From positions 43,957 through 107,956 of IMG/VR virus record IMGVR_UViG_3300034107_000273: a stretch of DNA of 64,000 nt. The stretch is one strand, 5' to 3'. Each line of letters opens with the position of its first letter. Positions within the stretch are counted from its first letter, which is position 1. The notes beneath the pieces were generated by a model, which was given only the letters and a program-made list of their open reading frames with translations, was not told the DNA's origin and ran no database searches. Positions 1 to 7,385 of the stretch are shown here, piece by piece. A program made the translations under genes and the position numbers. This DNA is from a virus.

Positions 1-1
1 A

Positions 2-67
2 AAAGTAAGATTAATGATAACTGAGTTTGAAATAATGGAGCAATTAATAGGAGAAGAAAATGAGTGA
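2..67 (+). CDS. 3' end of an unidentified gene (partial)
   Basis: An open frame enters from the left edge and stops with TGA at 65-67. Its last residues are IGEENE. It overlaps the ATG of the next gene by 8 bases, the tight coupling seen throughout this operon. Too little remains to assign a function. Confidence 0.5.
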   Translation, partial: KVRLMITEFEIMEQLIGEENE

Positions 68-362
68 ACAAACAACGATAGAGATGGTAGATGGATTATC
101 TGAAATAGCAGACTATATGAAAGATGAGGAGTTGACGGCAGCCTTAACATTTATTGCTAAGATCATTATCAAGCCTGACATTCCTCTTAATGTGGCAACT
201 ATAGAGATTGTTAGACTTCAGGCAATCGCAGCAAAAATGGCTTTCAAGGCAACTTGGATGGCCAATGTTGACAAAAATGACAGGGCAAAGAAGAATATTT
301 ATTATACGGCAGCAGAATCAATCAATAACTTGGTATCAGCACTCAAATACATTATGCGCTAA
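60..362 (+). CDS. Hypothetical protein, 100 aa, helical
   Basis: The ATG at 60 follows the purine-rich AGGAGAAGAAA, a good ribosome-binding site. The protein is acidic at the N-terminus and predominantly helical, with no Cys pairs, signal peptide or membrane segment. It lies first in the replication and packaging run (nuclease, resolvase, terminase), so a DNA-metabolism role is possible only by association. No family is recognised. Confidence 0.7.
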   Translation: MSEQTTIEMVDGLSEIADYMKDEELTAALTFIAKIIIKPDIPLNVATIEIVRLQAIAAKMAFKATWMANVDKNDRAKKNIYYTAAESINNLVSALKYIMR

Positions 363-394
363 CCTGGTATACTTATATAGACAAAGGAATAGTT

Positions 395-1180
395 ATGACA
401 AAAAACTTACTAAAGCAGATAATGATTAAAGAGGTTGATACTCCAGCACAGATAGATGCACAAGAGCTTGTGAAGGCTATTGAGGCAGGATATCTTGTTG
501 GGCGTGAACCTAAGCATACACAAAAGAAAACTTTTGGTCCATCTACTATTGCATATGGGCATGGAGAATGTCCACGTTATTGGTACCTTGCATTTGAGGG
601 AGCGGTATTTGAGGATAACTCTGACCCATACGCAGTAGCAAATATGACTAATGGAACTCTTGCTCATGGAAGAATTGAGACAGCGTTTAAGAACTCTGGT
701 ATTTCAATTGATTCAGAGTTTAAGATTTTTAATGATGATCCTCCAATTTTTGGTTATGTAGATAACTTTATTAATTGGAAGGGTGAAGAGGTTGTTGTTG
801 AAGTAAAGACAACCAATAACGAAGTGTTTGAGTATCGTAAACGTACAGGTAAGCCTAAGATGGGTCACGTTGTACAGATACTTATTTACATGAAGATTCT
901 TAAGAAGGCAAAGGGTGTTCTTATTTATGAAAATAAAAACAACCATGAACTTCTTGTAATTCCAGTTGAGGTAAATGATCATTACCGAAAGTGGATTGAT
1001 GAAGCTTTTGAATGGATGAGAGTTGTTCGTAAGTCTTGGGAAGTAAAAGAACTTCCAACAAAGAACTATAGATCAAACTCTAAGATTTGCAAGAATTGTC
1101 CAATTAAAAAAGCATGTGATGAAGCTGGAGCAGGTGTTGTGAAGATAGCATCTCTGGAGGAACTGAGTGAAACTTTGTAG
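395..1180 (+). CDS. Cas4/RecB-like PD-(D/E)XK nuclease with Fe-S cluster cysteines
   Basis: This 261-residue protein has the layout of the Cas4/AddB-like exonuclease family. Histidine 91 (LAHGRIE), aspartate 123 (GYVDNF) and the E136-x-K138 pair (VVEVK) form the nuclease core, and Q161/Y165 give the QhxxY-type motif. Four cysteines, C59 (ECPRYW), C232, C235 and C241, are placed as in 4Fe-4S Cas4 proteins. Members of this family process DNA ends in recombination. No cas1 or CRISPR array is nearby, so recombination or replication with the resolvase downstream is the likely role. The ATG at 395 has an AAAGGA site upstream. Confidence 0.85.
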   Translation: MTKNLLKQIMIKEVDTPAQIDAQELVKAIEAGYLVGREPKHTQKKTFGPSTIAYGHGECPRYWYLAFEGAVFEDNSDPYAVANMTNGTLAHGRIETAFKNSGISIDSEFKIFNDDPPIFGYVDNFINWKGEEVVVEVKTTNNEVFEYRKRTGKPKMGHVVQILIYMKILKKAKGVLIYENKNNHELLVIPVEVNDHYRKWIDEAFEWMRVVRKSWEVKELPTKNYRSNSKICKNCPIKKACDEAGAGVVKIASLEELSETL

Positions 1181-1457
1181 CAGATGTGACAACAGGTTTG
1201 ATCCAAAGGTCAGTTATCAAATTTACTGCAGCCTTGAATGTCGTGACCTTGCTACAAAAGATAAGATTAAAGAAAGATATCAAGTAACTCGTAGACAAAA
1301 GAGGAAGGGGAAGGATCGCAGATGTTTAGGCGGATGCAATACTTCTCTTTCCATCTACAACGATTCTGGATTTTGTGCAAACTGTAATGTAAGCAAAAAG
1401 TCTGTTGATAAAATGTTAAAAGATCTGAAAGGTTTTTTTGATTATGAGCAAGAATAA
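1167..1457 (+). CDS. Small double zinc-finger protein, 96 aa
   Basis: The start overlaps the end of the nuclease gene by 14 bases. The protein opens with CSRC and a YCSLEC pair, like a short treble-clef finger, and ends with a second knuckle (CLGGC and CANC) about residues 55-73. A basic stretch (TRRQKRKGKDRR) joins the two. This suggests a nucleic-acid-binding accessory protein. The exact family is unknown. Confidence 0.75.
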   Translation: MKLCSRCDNRFDPKVSYQIYCSLECRDLATKDKIKERYQVTRRQKRKGKDRRCLGGCNTSLSIYNDSGFCANCNVSKKSVDKMLKDLKGFFDYEQE

Positions 1458-2040
1458 GTGGGGTATGGAAGTTACCCCAAAAAGAATATGTGCTATTGAT
1501 GCTAGTACTAATAGTCTTGCTTTTGCTATTTTTGATACCTTCACAAAAGATCTTATAAGTGTTGGAAAGATTAACTTTGAAGGTAAAGACACCTATGAAA
1601 AAGTAATGGATGCTGGTAAAAAGGTAAAAGCTTTTCTAGATATATACGGTGGGTTTGAGGCAATTGTTATTGAGCACACTGTATTTATGAATAGTCCTAA
1701 GACTGCAGCAGATTTAGCCTTGGTTCAAGGAGCTATCCTTGGATCAGCTGGTCAGTCAGGAACTACAAAGATTGGAAAAGTATCACCAATAACTTGGCAA
1801 AATTTTATTGGAAACAAAAAGATTTCAAAGGACGAGCAACTTTTTATTCGTGCACAAAATCCTGGTAAATCAGTATCTTGGTATAAGACTTATGAAAGAA
1901 ACCTTAGAAAAGAAAGAACTATAAAGTTTATTAATATTAATTATGATAGAACCATAACAGATAATGATGTAGCAGATGCCTGTGGAATTGGTCACTGGGC
2001 ACTAAAGAACTGGGATAAGGCGGTTGGAAGTAATGAGTGA
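1444..2040 (+). CDS. RuvC-like Holliday junction resolvase
   Basis: The RNase H-like fold is indicated by the first-strand motif AIDASTNSLAFAIF with D19, the glutamate in VIEH, and the C-terminal DNDVADACGIGHWA with acidic residues before a helix. These are the RuvC catalytic carboxylates. Such enzymes resolve branched DNA before packaging, which fits the terminase downstream. I place the start at the ATG at 1444 rather than a TTG two codons earlier. It overlaps the previous stop by 14 bases. Confidence 0.8.
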   Translation: MSKNKWGMEVTPKRICAIDASTNSLAFAIFDTFTKDLISVGKINFEGKDTYEKVMDAGKKVKAFLDIYGGFEAIVIEHTVFMNSPKTAADLALVQGAILGSAGQSGTTKIGKVSPITWQNFIGNKKISKDEQLFIRAQNPGKSVSWYKTYERNLRKERTIKFININYDRTITDNDVADACGIGHWALKNWDKAVGSNE

Positions 2041-2209
2041 AAGAAAAGCCAAAACATTTAAGGAAGAAAATGCTGACGTTATACTAACAGTTAGAACTCT
2101 TGCCCCAACAAAATGGTTGCTCATGGATCGTGAAACTGGTCAAATGTATCAGGGTAATGCAAGTGGTTACTGGGATAAACTAAAAACAGTAGAAAGAGAT
2201 AATAAATAA
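2033..2209 (+). CDS. Hypothetical protein, 58 aa
   Basis: The ATG at 2033 overlaps the resolvase stop. The protein has a basic N-terminus followed by a short beta-rich part (WLLMDRETGQMYQG), resembling a small single-domain phage protein. It is translationally coupled to both neighbours. No known family is recognised. Confidence 0.65.
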   Translation: MSERKAKTFKEENADVILTVRTLAPTKWLLMDRETGQMYQGNASGYWDKLKTVERDNK

Positions 2210-2853
2210 TGCCAGAGTTAAATGCAAACATACCACCTATTGAATGCTATGTACGTGGTAATTTCTTAAGAGATCAATTAGATAGTCATGATAAGTATTT
2301 TCCATGTGTAATTTTTGGAGTGTCAAGCATTAAGGCTAGAAGCCCTTTGTTCCATTTTATGATGGAAGATGGTGGTATTTGGTGGCGTATGCCGATAAAT
2401 GCTTTTTGTGCTAAGCCAGGAGTTCCAGAAGAACCAATCCATAATCTTGTTTTATGGAATTCTTTTAGTTCACATATTTCTGTTACAAAGTTTCAAGCAT
2501 TAAGCAATATGAGAATGTCTTATCTTGATAGAAGCAAAAACACTATCCCTGGAACATATCTGTTTACTTTAGATTGGCATAGCCCAGAAACCAATATACT
2601 AGATGACGGGTATTCTGAAAACCCAGGGCAGCATAAGTGTGGTCACGTTATTCAAAGAGATGACGGAAATTTTGCGGTACAGCCAAATAATAGGGTAAGA
2701 ATTAAAGAGCCGTCATTTGTCACCAAGAAAGACCTAGTGATAAATAGATTAATTAACACAAATAAATGGGATGTTGAAAGTTACGATAAGTGGATACTTG
2801 AAGACTCCAATGCCTATAATTATGATGTTATTGATACCGAAGTTGACAAATAA
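2209..2853 (+). CDS. Hypothetical phage protein, 214 aa
   Basis: The ATG overlaps the last base of the preceding stop. The protein is soluble, rich in Trp and aromatic residues, with segments such as FHFMMEDGGIWWRMPINAF and TYLFTLDWHSPETN. It has no obvious catalytic motif. Its place between resolvase and terminase genes suggests a DNA-processing or packaging accessory, but this is only association. Confidence 0.7.
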   Translation: MPELNANIPPIECYVRGNFLRDQLDSHDKYFPCVIFGVSSIKARSPLFHFMMEDGGIWWRMPINAFCAKPGVPEEPIHNLVLWNSFSSHISVTKFQALSNMRMSYLDRSKNTIPGTYLFTLDWHSPETNILDDGYSENPGQHKCGHVIQRDDGNFAVQPNNRVRIKEPSFVTKKDLVINRLINTNKWDVESYDKWILEDSNAYNYDVIDTEVDK

Positions 2854-2857
2854 CGCT

Positions 2858-3013
2858 ATGGCTGGTAAACTATATACATCAGAAGTTTGGTTAAAGAAAA
2901 GATTTCTTATTGATAAGAAGTCACCAGAAGAGATTGCAAAAGAGTGTGGGGCAAGCGTAGAGACTGTCTATGTTTACCTTGCTAAATTCGGACTAAGGAA
3001 GTCAAGGCGATGA
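2858..3013 (+). CDS. Small helix-turn-helix protein, 51 aa
   Basis: The protein contains a compact HTH: SPEEIAKECGASVETVYVYLAKFGL is homeodomain- or resolvase-like in pattern, with a basic C-terminus. An open frame extends upstream, but the ATG at 2858 just after the previous stop is the natural start. It is probably a DNA-binding regulator or a small DNA-recognition subunit near the terminase. Confidence 0.65.
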   Translation: MAGKLYTSEVWLKKRFLIDKKSPEEIAKECGASVETVYVYLAKFGLRKSRR

Positions 3014-3144
3014 ATAAATTACAAAAAGTTATTATTGGTCTAGGAGTTGCTGGTGCAGTAGGATTAACCTATGTCATTACAGCTCTAAAGGGTATGCCAG
3101 AAGCATTCACGTGGGAAAATGATGAGGAAGAAGAGTATGAGTGA
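3010..3144 (+). CDS. Small single-span membrane protein, 44 aa
   Basis: The ATG at 3010 overlaps the previous stop (CGATGA arrangement). Residues 7-26 (VIIGLGVAGAVGLTYVITAL) form one hydrophobic segment. The tail is acidic (ENDEEEEYE). It also overlaps the next start. The tight packing on both sides supports it as real. Function unknown. Confidence 0.6.
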   Translation: MNKLQKVIIGLGVAGAVGLTYVITALKGMPEAFTWENDEEEEYE

Positions 3145-3379
3145 TAATCTAACTATTACGGTAGATCAGGTTAATCACCCACGACATTACACTACAGATC
3201 CTTCTGGCGTTGAGTGCATAGAGATTACACGTCATCGTAACTTTAATATTGGTAACGCATTTAAGTATCTATGGCGTGCAGGACTTAAAGATGAGTCAAA
3301 AACTATACAGGATCTTGAGAAAGCAATTTTTTATATTAAAGATGAAATTAATAGGTTAGAGGGCAAATATGTCAACTGA
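3137..3379 (+). CDS. DUF3310 protein
   Basis: The 80-residue protein has the hallmark DUF3310 pattern: VNHPRHY, GVECIEI, then FNIGNAFKYLWRAGLKD and a terminal helix with DLEKAIFYI. The family is very common in phages and has been annotated as a nucleotide-kinase-like protein, but its function is not established. I chose the ATG at 3137 because it overlaps the previous stop and places the family N-terminus correctly. Confidence 0.85.
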   Translation: MSDNLTITVDQVNHPRHYTTDPSGVECIEITRHRNFNIGNAFKYLWRAGLKDESKTIQDLEKAIFYIKDEINRLEGKYVN

Positions 3380-3911
3380 AGAAGAACTAGTAAAGCATCT
3401 TGATATAATGAATGATGTTGTAGGAGAATACCTCAAGGGTAGCGATCCAACAACAATTTCTAAAGAATTAACAATTCCACGTACTCGTGTTGTTGCATAC
3501 ATTGATGAATGGAAAGAAAAGACTTCTAACAACATAGCCATTCGTGCTCGTGCCAAAGATGCTTTAGCAGGAGCAGATGCACATTACAGCAAGCTTATAC
3601 TAAAGTCATACGAAGTTATTGATGAAGCATCAATGACCAATAATCTTAGTGCAAAGACTGCTGCTATTAAACTTGTTATGGACATTGAGTCTAAGCGTAT
3701 TGATATGTTGCAAAAAGCTGGACTCTTAGAAAATAAAGAGATTGCAGAAGAAATGGTTGAGATTGAGCGTCGTCAAGAAGTATTGGTTGGTATTCTTAGA
3801 GACATTGCATCAACACACCCAGAAGTTAGAGATATTATTCTTGAGAGACTATCAGCAATTGCAAAACAAGGAGAAGTATTAACAGTTATTTCTGTGAGTA
3901 CAAATGAATAA
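3369..3911 (+). CDS. Candidate terminase small subunit
   Basis: The protein is 180 residues long, mostly helical, with an N-terminal HTH-like segment (YLKGSDPTTISKELTIPRTRVVAYI) and long amphipathic helices after it. This arrangement fits small terminase subunits that bind the packaging site and oligomerise. It lies 0.5 kb before the large subunit, separated by one oxygenase gene. The assignment rests on position and shape, not on a recognised family signature. Confidence 0.55.
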   Translation: MSTEEELVKHLDIMNDVVGEYLKGSDPTTISKELTIPRTRVVAYIDEWKEKTSNNIAIRARAKDALAGADAHYSKLILKSYEVIDEASMTNNLSAKTAAIKLVMDIESKRIDMLQKAGLLENKEIAEEMVEIERRQEVLVGILRDIASTHPEVRDIILERLSAIAKQGEVLTVISVSTNE

Positions 3912-4437
3912 TTTACAAAAAATATCTATAATAAATATTGAAGGTATATCTTTAGATGATGTCTTATCTCACTGTGATAATAAAAATTGGACAGATGGAG
4001 AAGTTGCAAAATCTAGGTATTCTTCAGACACTGGATCAGGAACAAATAAAACAATCAGAGATGTTAATGTATCTGAAATGGATGCTGAGATTCATGTTGT
4101 TTTAAATAATTTAATTCAACCACACGTAGACAAGTATGCTAAAGATAATAACATTAAAATATACGCTAATACATTTTATACAATAGCAAAATATTCTAAG
4201 GGTCAGTTTTTTACTGAGCACACAGATTCAACACCAGAGTTTCCTAGAGCAATATCTGCAATATTATATTTAAATGATGACTATGAAGGTGGAACTTTAA
4301 CTTTTGGTAAAATTGGAAAAACCTTTAAGCCAAAAGCAAATACTCTTTTTATATTTCCATCTAGTGATGATTTTAGCCACTCAGCAGACCCAGTTATAGA
4401 TGGTGTAAAGTATGTAATAGTTGGGTTTTGGTCATGA
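3904..4437 (+). CDS. 2OG-Fe(II) oxygenase (prolyl 4-hydroxylase-like)
   Basis: The double-stranded beta-helix core is clear: H106-x-D108 (EHTD), the LYLNDDYEGGTLTF signature, distal H159 and the 2-oxoglutarate-binding K169 (GVKYVIVGFW). Family members hydroxylate prolines or other side chains using 2-oxoglutarate, Fe(II) and O2. The gene sits between the terminase genes, apart from the main oxygenase cluster at 49-56 kb, and its end overlaps the large terminase start. Confidence 0.9.
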   Translation: MNNLQKISIINIEGISLDDVLSHCDNKNWTDGEVAKSRYSSDTGSGTNKTIRDVNVSEMDAEIHVVLNNLIQPHVDKYAKDNNIKIYANTFYTIAKYSKGQFFTEHTDSTPEFPRAISAILYLNDDYEGGTLTFGKIGKTFKPKANTLFIFPSSDDFSHSADPVIDGVKYVIVGFWS

Positions 4438-6209
4438 TATTTGATGAATTTTTAGAGGTTTTAAAAGAAAATCATTTTATTGAGAGGCCTGTTGACGCAA
4501 AGACATTTGTTGAGTCTCCAGAGTATCTTGGTCAACCACCTTTATCTGAAATTCAGTATACAATTGTTGAAGCAATGAGCCAGATTTACCGCAAAGAAGA
4601 TGTGATAGATATTCTTGGTGATAAAGGTGAGGAATACTACAAAAAATATACAAAGAATGAACTCATTCTACAACTTGGCAAGGGATCTGGAAAAGACTTC
4701 GTATCAACAGTAGCATGTGCATATGTAGTATATAAGATGCTATGCCTTAAAGATCCTGCTGTTTATTATGGAAAGCCTGCAGGAGATGCTATTGATATTA
4801 TAAACGTTGCTGTTAACGCTCAGCAGGCTAAGAATGTTTTCTTTAAAGGTTTTAAATCAAAGATTGAAAGATCTCCTTGGTTTGCTGGAAAGTATAATCC
4901 AAAGGCAGACTCAATTGAGTTTGATAAATCAATTACTGTTTACTCTGGTCACTCAGAGCGTGAATCACATGAGGGTTTAAACCTATTCATGGCTGTACTT
5001 GATGAGATTTCTGGTTTTGCATCAGAGGTAGCAACAGGAAATGAACAAGGAAAAACTGCTGATAATATTTATAAAGCTTTCCGTGGTACTGTAGATTCTC
5101 GTTTTCCTGATCTTGGAAAGGTTGTGCTTCTTTCATTTCCCCGCTATCAAGGTGACTTTATTTCTCAACGGTATGACTCAGTAATTGCTGATAAAGAGGT
5201 AGTAGAAAAAACACACAAGTTCATCATTAATGAAGAGTTGCCACATGACAACCCAGACAATACGTTTGAAATATCCTGGGATGAAGATCATATACTTTCA
5301 TACAAAATACCTAAGATATTTGCACTGAAGCGTCCAACATGGGATGTTAATCCTACAAGAAAGATTGATGACTTTAAGATTGCATTCTTAACAGACTTAG
5401 GCGATGCTATGATGCGTTTTCTGTGCACACCAACATATTCATCAGATGCTTTCTTTAAGCAAAAAGATAAACTTATTAATTGCATGACCTTAACAAATCC
5501 TGTAGATAGTTTTAGAAGGTTCTCAGAAAACTTTAAACCAGATCCAGATAAGATTTATTATGTTCATGCTGACCTTGCACAAAAACACGATAAGTGTGCG
5601 GTTGCTATTGCTCACGTAGAAAAGTGGGTAAATATTCAGGTAATTAAAGATTATGAACAAGTAGCACCAATTGTAGTAGTAGATGCAGTAGCATGGTGGG
5701 AGCCAAGATCAGAAGGACCAGTTGATCTTTCTCAGGTTAAACAGTGGATTCAAAACCTAAGAAGACAAGGGTTTAACATAGGATTAGTATCATTTGACCG
5801 TTGGCAGTCATTTGATATACAGCAAGAACTTAAAGGTGTTGGTATAAGAACTGATACTGTTTCTGTTGCAAAAAAACACTACGAAGATTTAGCAATGATG
5901 ATCTATGAAGAGCGTGTTGCTATGCCCATGATCCCATTACTTCTGGAAGAAATGTCAGAATTAAAAATCATGAAGGGTAATCGTGTAGATCACCCTAGAA
6001 AAAAATCTAAAGACCTAGCAGATGCTGTTTGTGGGGCAGTATTTGGAGCTATATCCCATACTCCAAAAGAAATGAATGTTGAGATAGAGATTCATACTTG
6101 GGGTACCTCAGACAAACTTGCACGCAGGCAAGAGTCTATGGTAGAATTGGAAGACAGGCAAATGCCAGAAGATGTCAAGAGTTTTCTTGATAATCTAAAA
6201 CTAATATAA
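4434..6209 (+). CDS. Terminase large subunit
   Basis: This ATPase-nuclease drives DNA into the prohead. Walker A is GKGSGKD near residue 83, Walker B is FMAVLDE near residue 185, and the RNase H-like nuclease half has DLAQKHD (first-strand acid), SFDRW and a late DLADAV acid. The length of 591 residues is normal. The ATG at 4434 overlaps the previous stop in ATGA form, so I prefer it to a TTG two codons upstream. Confidence 0.93.
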   Translation: MIFDEFLEVLKENHFIERPVDAKTFVESPEYLGQPPLSEIQYTIVEAMSQIYRKEDVIDILGDKGEEYYKKYTKNELILQLGKGSGKDFVSTVACAYVVYKMLCLKDPAVYYGKPAGDAIDIINVAVNAQQAKNVFFKGFKSKIERSPWFAGKYNPKADSIEFDKSITVYSGHSERESHEGLNLFMAVLDEISGFASEVATGNEQGKTADNIYKAFRGTVDSRFPDLGKVVLLSFPRYQGDFISQRYDSVIADKEVVEKTHKFIINEELPHDNPDNTFEISWDEDHILSYKIPKIFALKRPTWDVNPTRKIDDFKIAFLTDLGDAMMRFLCTPTYSSDAFFKQKDKLINCMTLTNPVDSFRRFSENFKPDPDKIYYVHADLAQKHDKCAVAIAHVEKWVNIQVIKDYEQVAPIVVVDAVAWWEPRSEGPVDLSQVKQWIQNLRRQGFNIGLVSFDRWQSFDIQQELKGVGIRTDTVSVAKKHYEDLAMMIYEERVAMPMIPLLLEEMSELKIMKGNRVDHPRKKSKDLADAVCGAVFGAISHTPKEMNVEIEIHTWGTSDKLARRQESMVELEDRQMPEDVKSFLDNLKLI

Positions 6210-6224
6210 CAAGGAGAAAAAAGA

Positions 6225-7274
6225 ATGAATTCATTCAAGAAGATCGCTATTGTCGTTGCTGCAGCATTGACATTTGCAGGTATTTCAACAGTTGCACAGG
6301 CTGCACCGTTGGTAGTAACAGTTGCTTCAGCAACTAATGCTACAACAACAGCAAACCCTGTAACAGTTGCAGTTCCTTCAACAAACGTAATTGATGCAGG
6401 TCGCACAATTGCAATTGCAGCAACAGCAGACAATGGAACAGTTGTTTCTTTCGCAGCATCATCAACAGTTAAGTTGGTATCTGCACTTAATACATCAGAT
6501 GCTCCAAAGACAGTAGCATCAGGAGTTTCAGCACTTTCAGTAACTTCAGCAGGTACAGCAGTTACAGTATATGCATACACAACATCAACAACAGTTGGTT
6601 CAGTTACCGTTACAAATGGTGCATACTCAACAATTATTTACATTAAGGGTACAGCAGGACCTGCTTATAACCTAGCCGTTACAGTTCCTACAGCAGCAGC
6701 AGTTGGAACAGTTCCAGCAATTTCAGTTACAACAACTGACGTTTTTGGTAACGCATCTTCAGATACAGTAACAGCAACAATCGTTGGTTCAACATTTGCT
6801 GATGGCTCATCAGTCAAGTCAGTAACTCCAGATGTTGCATCATATTCACTTGCTACAGGTGTAGCAGGAGAAGTTACAGTTATTGTAACTGGTCTAACAT
6901 TGGTTACTCCAGTATCTGGATTCCCAGCACCAGTAAAGGCAGCAATTGCTAAGTTTACAGTGTCTGATCTTGCAGCAGTAATTAATGCACTAAAGGTGGA
7001 ACTTGCTGTAGCACAAGCAGAACTTGCTAAGGCAAAGTCAGATGCTTCATTGGCAGCAGCCAAGTCAGCTTCAGATGCAGCACTTGCTAAGGCAGCAGCA
7101 GATAAGGCTTTGGCAGATGCCAAGGCTGTATCAGATGCAGCAGCACTATCTGCAAAGGTAGCAGCAGATCTAGCAACTGCAACAGCAGCAGCAAAATACA
7201 AGGCAGAGTACAACGCTCTTGCTACAAAGTGGAACAAGAAGTTCCCTAAGCTAAAGGTAGCACTAAAGAAGTAA
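6225..7274 (+). CDS. Secreted Thr/Ala-rich surface protein with C-terminal coiled coil
   Basis: The ATG has a strong AAGGAG site. The first 26 residues are a Sec signal peptide (KK, a hydrophobic core, then AQAA). The mature part has two beta-rich Ig-like stretches rich in Ala, Thr and Val. Residues about 245-320 are an Ala/Lys/Asp coiled coil, and the end is basic (KWNKKFPKLKVALKK). It resembles host cell-surface proteins more than virion proteins. It may coat infected cells or block further adsorption, which is inference. Confidence 0.75.
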   Translation: MNSFKKIAIVVAAALTFAGISTVAQAAPLVVTVASATNATTTANPVTVAVPSTNVIDAGRTIAIAATADNGTVVSFAASSTVKLVSALNTSDAPKTVASGVSALSVTSAGTAVTVYAYTTSTTVGSVTVTNGAYSTIIYIKGTAGPAYNLAVTVPTAAAVGTVPAISVTTTDVFGNASSDTVTATIVGSTFADGSSVKSVTPDVASYSLATGVAGEVTVIVTGLTLVTPVSGFPAPVKAAIAKFTVSDLAAVINALKVELAVAQAELAKAKSDASLAAAKSASDAALAKAAADKALADAKAVSDAAALSAKVAADLATATAAAKYKAEYNALATKWNKKFPKLKVALKK

Positions 7275-7288
7275 TATTCTTTAAAGTT

Positions 7289-7325
7289 AGAGGACTAGTC
7301 AAGCGCTAGTCCTCTTTCTTTTTGC
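7289..7325 (+). terminator. Intrinsic terminator after the secreted protein gene
   Basis: A perfect 10-bp stem, AGAGGACTAG (7289-7298) with CTAGTCCTCT (7306-7315), encloses a 7-base loop and is followed by a T-rich run. It separates the terminase operon from the PA14 gene. Confidence 0.85.
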
Positions 7326-7335
7326 AATAAAATGA

Positions 7336-7341
7336 TATAAT
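7336..7341 (+). promoter_or_regulatory. -10 element (TATAAT) for the PA14 gene
   Basis: TATAAT lies just after the terminator and 44 bases before the proposed ATT start. No convincing -35 is visible, but TGA precedes the hexamer, as in an extended -10. Confidence 0.55.
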
Positions 7342-7385
7342 AGCTTTATTAGTCATATCACCACTAGGACTATAAGGAGAGATCT

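Noticed and set aside
395-1180. CRISPR-associated Cas4 role for the nuclease
   Set aside because: There is no cas1, cas2 or array. Neighbouring resolvase and terminase genes fit recombination and packaging better.
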